DNA of 64,000 nucleotides, from positions 1,178,001 to 1,242,000 of the forward strand of contig KV748184.1 in the NCBI GenBank assembly GCA_001692895.1, given 5' to 3'. Every line of letters starts with the position of its first letter. The first letter of the stretch is position 1. A program made the translations under genes and the position numbers. Source of the stretch: Cenococcum geophilum 1.58 (Eukaryota > Ascomycota > Dothideomycetes > Gloniales > Gloniaceae). The notes beneath the pieces are model-generated. The model did not search any database and had not been told where the DNA came from. It saw only the letters and a program-made list of their open reading frames with translations. Below, piece after piece: positions 60,357 through 64,000 of this stretch.

Positions 60357-60590
60357 AGCTCCAGATTCGACTTGACGATTGATCTGGAGAAAAAAGCTCC
60401 AGATTGATCTGACGCCAAGAGCTCAAGTTCAACTACTATATACGGTAAAGCGTGTGAATTTGACGCGGTTGCCGATCTGGAGGAGCTCCAGGTCAGAATG
60501 TCGCCAGATTGACCGAACAGACACCTCCAGATCAGATTGAGGCTCCAGATCAACTCGGTTCTGAAGCCTCCAGATTCAATCTGGAGCTGC
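60357..60590. repeat. Cluster of CTCCAGAT/ATCTGGAG motifs in both orientations
   Basis: I count about nine CCAGAT or ATCTGG cores, often preceded by GCT or CCT, at about 60358, 60384, 60398, 60475, 60515, 60527, 60544, 60570 and 60581. Some pair into palindromes such as CCAGATTCAATCTGG. Confidence 0.85.
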
Positions 60591-60722
60591 AACCGAACGC
60601 GCCCTTATTTTTTTTATCTTCTTTATCTAAATTCTTATCTAACTTCTATAATTATAACTTTACCTTTTCTTTTTCTTTTCCTTTTTGTTAGAACTTGTAT
60701 AAGGATTAAATTAAAGAGAATC

Positions 60723-60843
60723 TGTGAGGTGACAGGCTCCGCACCACCCAGCCACGGCACAAATACCAAAAGGTAAGCGAGTGACTGGCAAGATGTCAGG
60801 CACGGAACAATACATATAGGCGAGGTGACTTCGTCACCTGACA
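60723..60843. mobile_element. 121-bp TG..CA element with 5-bp target duplication
   Basis: The sequence begins TGTGAGGTGACAGG and ends CGTCACCTGACA. The ends are imperfect inverted repeats (TGTSAGGTGAC). It is flanked on both sides by GAATC (60718-60722 and 60844-60848). Near its right end is the palindrome GGTGACTTCGTCACC. TG..CA ends and 5-bp duplication fit a very short solo LTR; the inverted ends fit a MITE. No internal coding. Confidence 0.75.
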
Positions 60844-61023
60844 GAATCTAGCTACTTATATAGGGGGGAGGGACCTTCCCTATAGTACCCCTAAACTAGG
60901 CCCTATTTAGTGTCCAACACCCCCCCTCCTCCTTTTCCTCCTCCCTAACGTCTTTATTAGAACTAAATTATAGAGGTAGGTAGCGCGTTAGAACTATACG
61001 GAGGCCTATATAAATAGTAATCT

Positions 61024-61238
61024 TGTAACGGCACCGTTACGAAATTATGGCATGGCCTAGACAGGGGCCCTAGTCAGGGGTTAGGCTAAGGGCTTGGCTC
61101 TGTGTATATAGACGTGTCCTTCCTTCCACTCCCTTTTGCTTCTCATCTTGATATTCGAGTCTATAGACTACCAATTGTACAGGCGTGCGCGCGTTGTATT
61201 ACCGTGCTAGTACCTTGATTGACTGAGTCGCCGTGACA
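61024..61238. mobile_element. Solo LTR (215 bp) with target duplication AATCT
   Basis: Begins TGTAACGGCACCGTTACG and ends GCCGTGACA; AATCT flanks it at 61019-61023 and 61239-61243. It contains a TATA-like TGTATATAGACG near 61101 and a pyrimidine-rich stretch after it. No internal element is present, so it is the product of LTR-LTR recombination. It shows no RIP and is probably young or sheltered. The superfamily is probably Gypsy, by its start. Confidence 0.85.
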
Positions 61239-61592
61239 AATCTTAGATTAAGTAATAGTATTCCGCTTAATTAGTTAAGAACTTTATATAGATTAACTGG
61301 CGGCTTGTTTCTAGAGGCTCTCACGGGCTATTGTAGCGCCTATAATACTTAAAAATTAACCTAGATAATATAATATAAATATAAACCTTACTATTTTGGA
61401 AGTAAAAATAATGTGTAGGCGTGGCAGGCATATAATTTATGTGGTGAACTGCCAAAAATCGATGTTGTGTATGCTTAATCTAATTTTCGCAGCACTTTTA
61501 CAAACCATAAATATTTTGTAAAGGACATTAGCGTATGCACTGCACCTTTTTCTATGACCAAAAGCGCCGGAGTCGTGTATTTACCCATCCTG

Positions 61593-64000
61593 TCATAGAT
61601 CCAGCTCGTCTTCAGGCAAAACGCCGAGCACCATGTTTCTCTTGGTCGCCTTCTCTCGTTCCTGGTTGTAATTGTGTAGCCTTACACTTCCAATCCTCTT
61701 CACAACGCCAAATACGCCCTGATGCCCGTCTAATATACATCGCGAGAGGTCGTGCTGCAACTTTGGCGCGCATGAACATGGGATTCCTGCGAACCTGTAT
61801 CGCTCTGATGACATCGGCTAATCAGCGTAGGCTAGGTAGATAGGGTGGAGATAGCCTTACCTTCCATGCTCTCGAACTTGACCGAAATCCTCTTCAAGTC
61901 ATTCCATGAATCTGCTGGCAACTCTTTTCTTTGGTGCATCCCCACTCTTGCCAGGTTCCAGCTCGCCAGGCTCTCGTCCGTATCCCACCTTTGCGCCAAT
62001 AGATATCCATCTGCGCGTTCCACGCAGCTAATGCGACAATTACTATTCGAAGTCAAACACTCGCATCGTTCTCGCTTGATAATCGTCTTATCGTCCATCT
62101 CAACAGCTGCAATAGCCAACTTCCCCTTATCACGGCTCTTCAAGAACATCACTAGAAGCGGTTTCGCCGGCTTCTCATGCAGATGAGCTTTCCCAGAGCC
62201 CGTGCTGATGGTCGTAACCGACGTGACCGTGCTGCGGCTCATCGAACTCGACGTTGTCATCATGCTCGGCGTGCGCCCTTTTGACTGCGTGGAATGCAGT
62301 GACGTCGTGGAGGCCGTGCTTTGATAGCTCGATTGGGTCTTCCTCATGGACGGGCTGAGAGACGACTGTGGCGTGCTTCGGCCATTATTGCCTCCGTTGG
62401 TCGTTACGGAAGATCGGCTTCCCTGTCGGCTGCCTGCGCCGTCGCGGAGTCTTATGGTCTGCATTGCTGATGCTATCGACGCAATACTTTGCTGCGAGTG
62501 GACTGGCATGGCCGGCATACCCAATTGATTGGCCATCTGGGCTTCGCGAAGAGTCGGGGAGCCTGTGTTTGCTGAACTGCGAACTGGTTCCGGGAGCCAC
62601 AGCTGCAGCCTACCGTGCTCTTCAATTGCCATGGATTGGCTAGAGACAAAGGAGGAGATTTTGACCATGGCCTGATCGTATCTTTCATACACTTTGTACC
62701 CGGTAAGCACGTGCTGCAGTCGCAGAAGGTGCTTAAGCTCTAGAAACGTGGGATTGCTTTGCATGCTTGAGTTGTTGATTAGCACTTCGAGTGCTTTCGG
62801 TCTCGATGTTGGCGTGGCATAGATCGGTGTCAAGTTTACGGATTTGAGGTCGATGTCCATTTTGAACTCTTTGCGGTGGCTGGACTGGTTGTTTGCGTCT
62901 TCCACGGATTCAACGAGGCGATACTTGGATGCGTCGATGCACAGCACTTTCAAGTCCTTTTTCACGGATGGAGAGGGGCTGGGCATCAGCATTGTCAAGA
63001 CCTCCTCCATATACGTTTCGTGATGCGGCGATATATACTCGGCAATATCTTCTTCCTGCCAGATTTTGTATTCATCGTCATGTCGCGGAATCGATATGTC
63101 CGGAGCGATCAGCCTCTGCAGAGAGGGCGCCGTAAACCTCTGGCACTCCATGCAAAGGTCCTCGTGAAGCTGGGTAATATATCCAGGCCATTGCGAGTAC
63201 TTATCATTGCGAGTCCGCGCTAGGTCATCGCTCTCTAAGAGCCGGTCTATAATCCATACGCACTTCAGTAGGCTAAGATACTTTGCCGGAGGTGGCGATC
63301 TGTCTCTGAGGAAATTGCCCCCTAAGAACGACTTGGTGCTATTCTCAAAGTGTGACACGAAAGCATCCGCACCCGCTTGGAGAGGAAAGTGGCCCGGGAA
63401 CCCCACTTCTGGACATGCCTTTTCCGCAGCGGCAAGGAATTTTTTTTGTATATCTTCTGGAACTCTCAGAGATATAGGAGGAACTTGGCCTTGTTCGTAT
63501 AAAGCTTGCTCAACATCGGGGATAAGCAGGCCATGGAGATGCAGCACACTTCGGTGAACGGCATCGATGCGCTCTGCCAGATCGTTGTGAATGTCCGTCA
63601 GGAGTGTCAACTCGAGCGGCTTCAGAAGAATCAATATCTTCGAGTTGTGCGATTCGAGCCTTTGCCTTAATTGATTGACCTTAGGCTGGATAACTAGATT
63701 CCACTCGATATTGTATGCAAAGTTTCGATCCATCCGAAAGTTCGAATTCTCCTCTATGAGCTTTTTACAGTCTTGGATCGTTCTGTAGTAGTCACCGATG
63801 ATCTCTCTGAGAGATGACAAGTCCCATTCCCGACGTGGGCTTCGCGGTGGCAGTCCGCGAAAGTTGCCTCCGCCGAGCCCTCTCATCGACTGCTGTTGCC
63901 ATGACGATGCTGCGTTCTCGATGACCGTTGTGATGTTTCGAAGGTTCTCTGCGAGATTTCTGATGTCATTTCCGAATTCATTGTATTGTGTATCTAGAGT
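61593..64000 (-). CDS. Conserved fungal protein of unknown function, 5' end outside the window
   Basis: Two exons: from the window edge to 61861, then 61804-61593, ending in TGA. The 56-bp intron (61805-61860, GTAAGG...CTGAT...CAG) joins FESME to RYRFAG through a split Glu codon. Reading through it would end after 17 further codons. The frame is open to base 64000, so the Met at 63886 is internal and the true start lies beyond. 783 residues are visible. Residues 1-170 are helical (LAENLRNITTVIENAASSW; REIIGDYYRTIQDCKKLIEE; LLIPDVEQAL), like the N-terminal region of many uncharacterised Pezizomycotina proteins. About 470-610 are Ser/Thr/Gln-rich. The C-terminus is a compact conserved block (LVMFLKSRDKGKLAIAAVEM, KRERCECL, CRISCVERADGYLLAQRWD, then FGVV). 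Codon use is normal and there is no RIP. No catalytic motif seen. Confidence 0.9.

Larger units (their letters stand above)
60031..61592. other. Intergenic region outside the RIP domain
   Basis: Base composition is normal, with CA/TG common. It holds a motif cluster (60357-60590), a pyrimidine-rich tract (60600-60685), a 121-bp element (60723-60843) and a solo LTR (61024-61238). About 350 bp beyond the solo LTR form the 3' flank of the minus-strand gene. No gene is supported here. A minus-strand open stretch (60185-60592) is a by-product of the motif cluster. Confidence 0.65.

Noticed and set aside
60185..60592. 135-codon open minus-strand stretch
   Set aside because: It coincides with the CCAGAT/ATCTGG motif cluster, overlaps other open frames on both strands, and shows no family features or start context.
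60686..60919. Possible LTR starting TGTTAGAAC and ending GTCCAACA around the 121-bp element
   Set aside because: The ends are TG..CA but the flanking 5-mers (CTTTT and CCCCC) do not match, so no target duplication supports it.
61845..63557. Several plus-strand and alternate-frame open stretches over the last gene
   Set aside because: They lie antisense to, or in other frames of, the 61593-64000 coding sequence and have no independent support.

Overview
The window looks like a repeat-rich, gene-poor stretch of a filamentous ascomycete (Pezizomycotina) genome running into the edge of ordinary gene space. From base 1 to about 60,030 the DNA is AT-rich, dominated by TpA and poor in CpA/TpG. Nearly every readable frame is broken by TAA/TAG at places where the protein family needs Gln or Trp. 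LTR pairs differ from each other almost only by C/T and G/A transitions. This is the signature of repeat-induced point mutation (RIP). The species cannot be named from the sequence.

I delimited five LTR retrotransposons by matching LTRs and target-site duplications (TSDs). Copia-A is 589-7053 (271-bp LTRs, TSD CTTAT). Copia-B1 is 10105-16447 (170-bp LTRs, TSD CTTAG). Copia-B2 is 36231-39601 (171-bp LTRs of the B family, TSD CTTAG, internally deleted). Copia-C is 40217-42665 (188-bp LTRs, TSD CTATA, gag only). A Ty3/Gypsy chromovirus is 48069-54256 (211-bp LTRs, TSD TAATG/TAATA). All are dead by RIP.

Between and beneath them lie decayed genes. A DUF3723-type gene runs from base 1 to about 10.1 kb, possibly to 16.9 kb, and is split by Copia-A and Copia-B1. 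DUF3723 is a family known as an accessory gene of giant fungal Starship elements. A MADS-box-like relic lies at 17.7-18.3 kb on the minus strand. An AAA-type ATPase relic with its N-terminal DUF7025-like region lies at 30.2-32.6 kb on the minus strand, with RIP-altered Walker motifs and a recognisable intron. Several further one-frame relics were not identified. Perfect short palindromes and minisatellites are scattered through 43-48 kb.

At about 60,030 the composition changes abruptly to normal, unmutated DNA. There lie a cluster of CCAGAT/ATCTGG motifs, a 121-bp TG..CA element with a 5-bp duplication, a 215-bp solo LTR with duplication AATCT, and the only intact gene. That gene (61593 to the window end, minus strand, one 56-bp intron) encodes a conserved fungal protein of unknown function whose 5' end is outside the window. 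No rRNA, tRNA or CRISPR array was seen.
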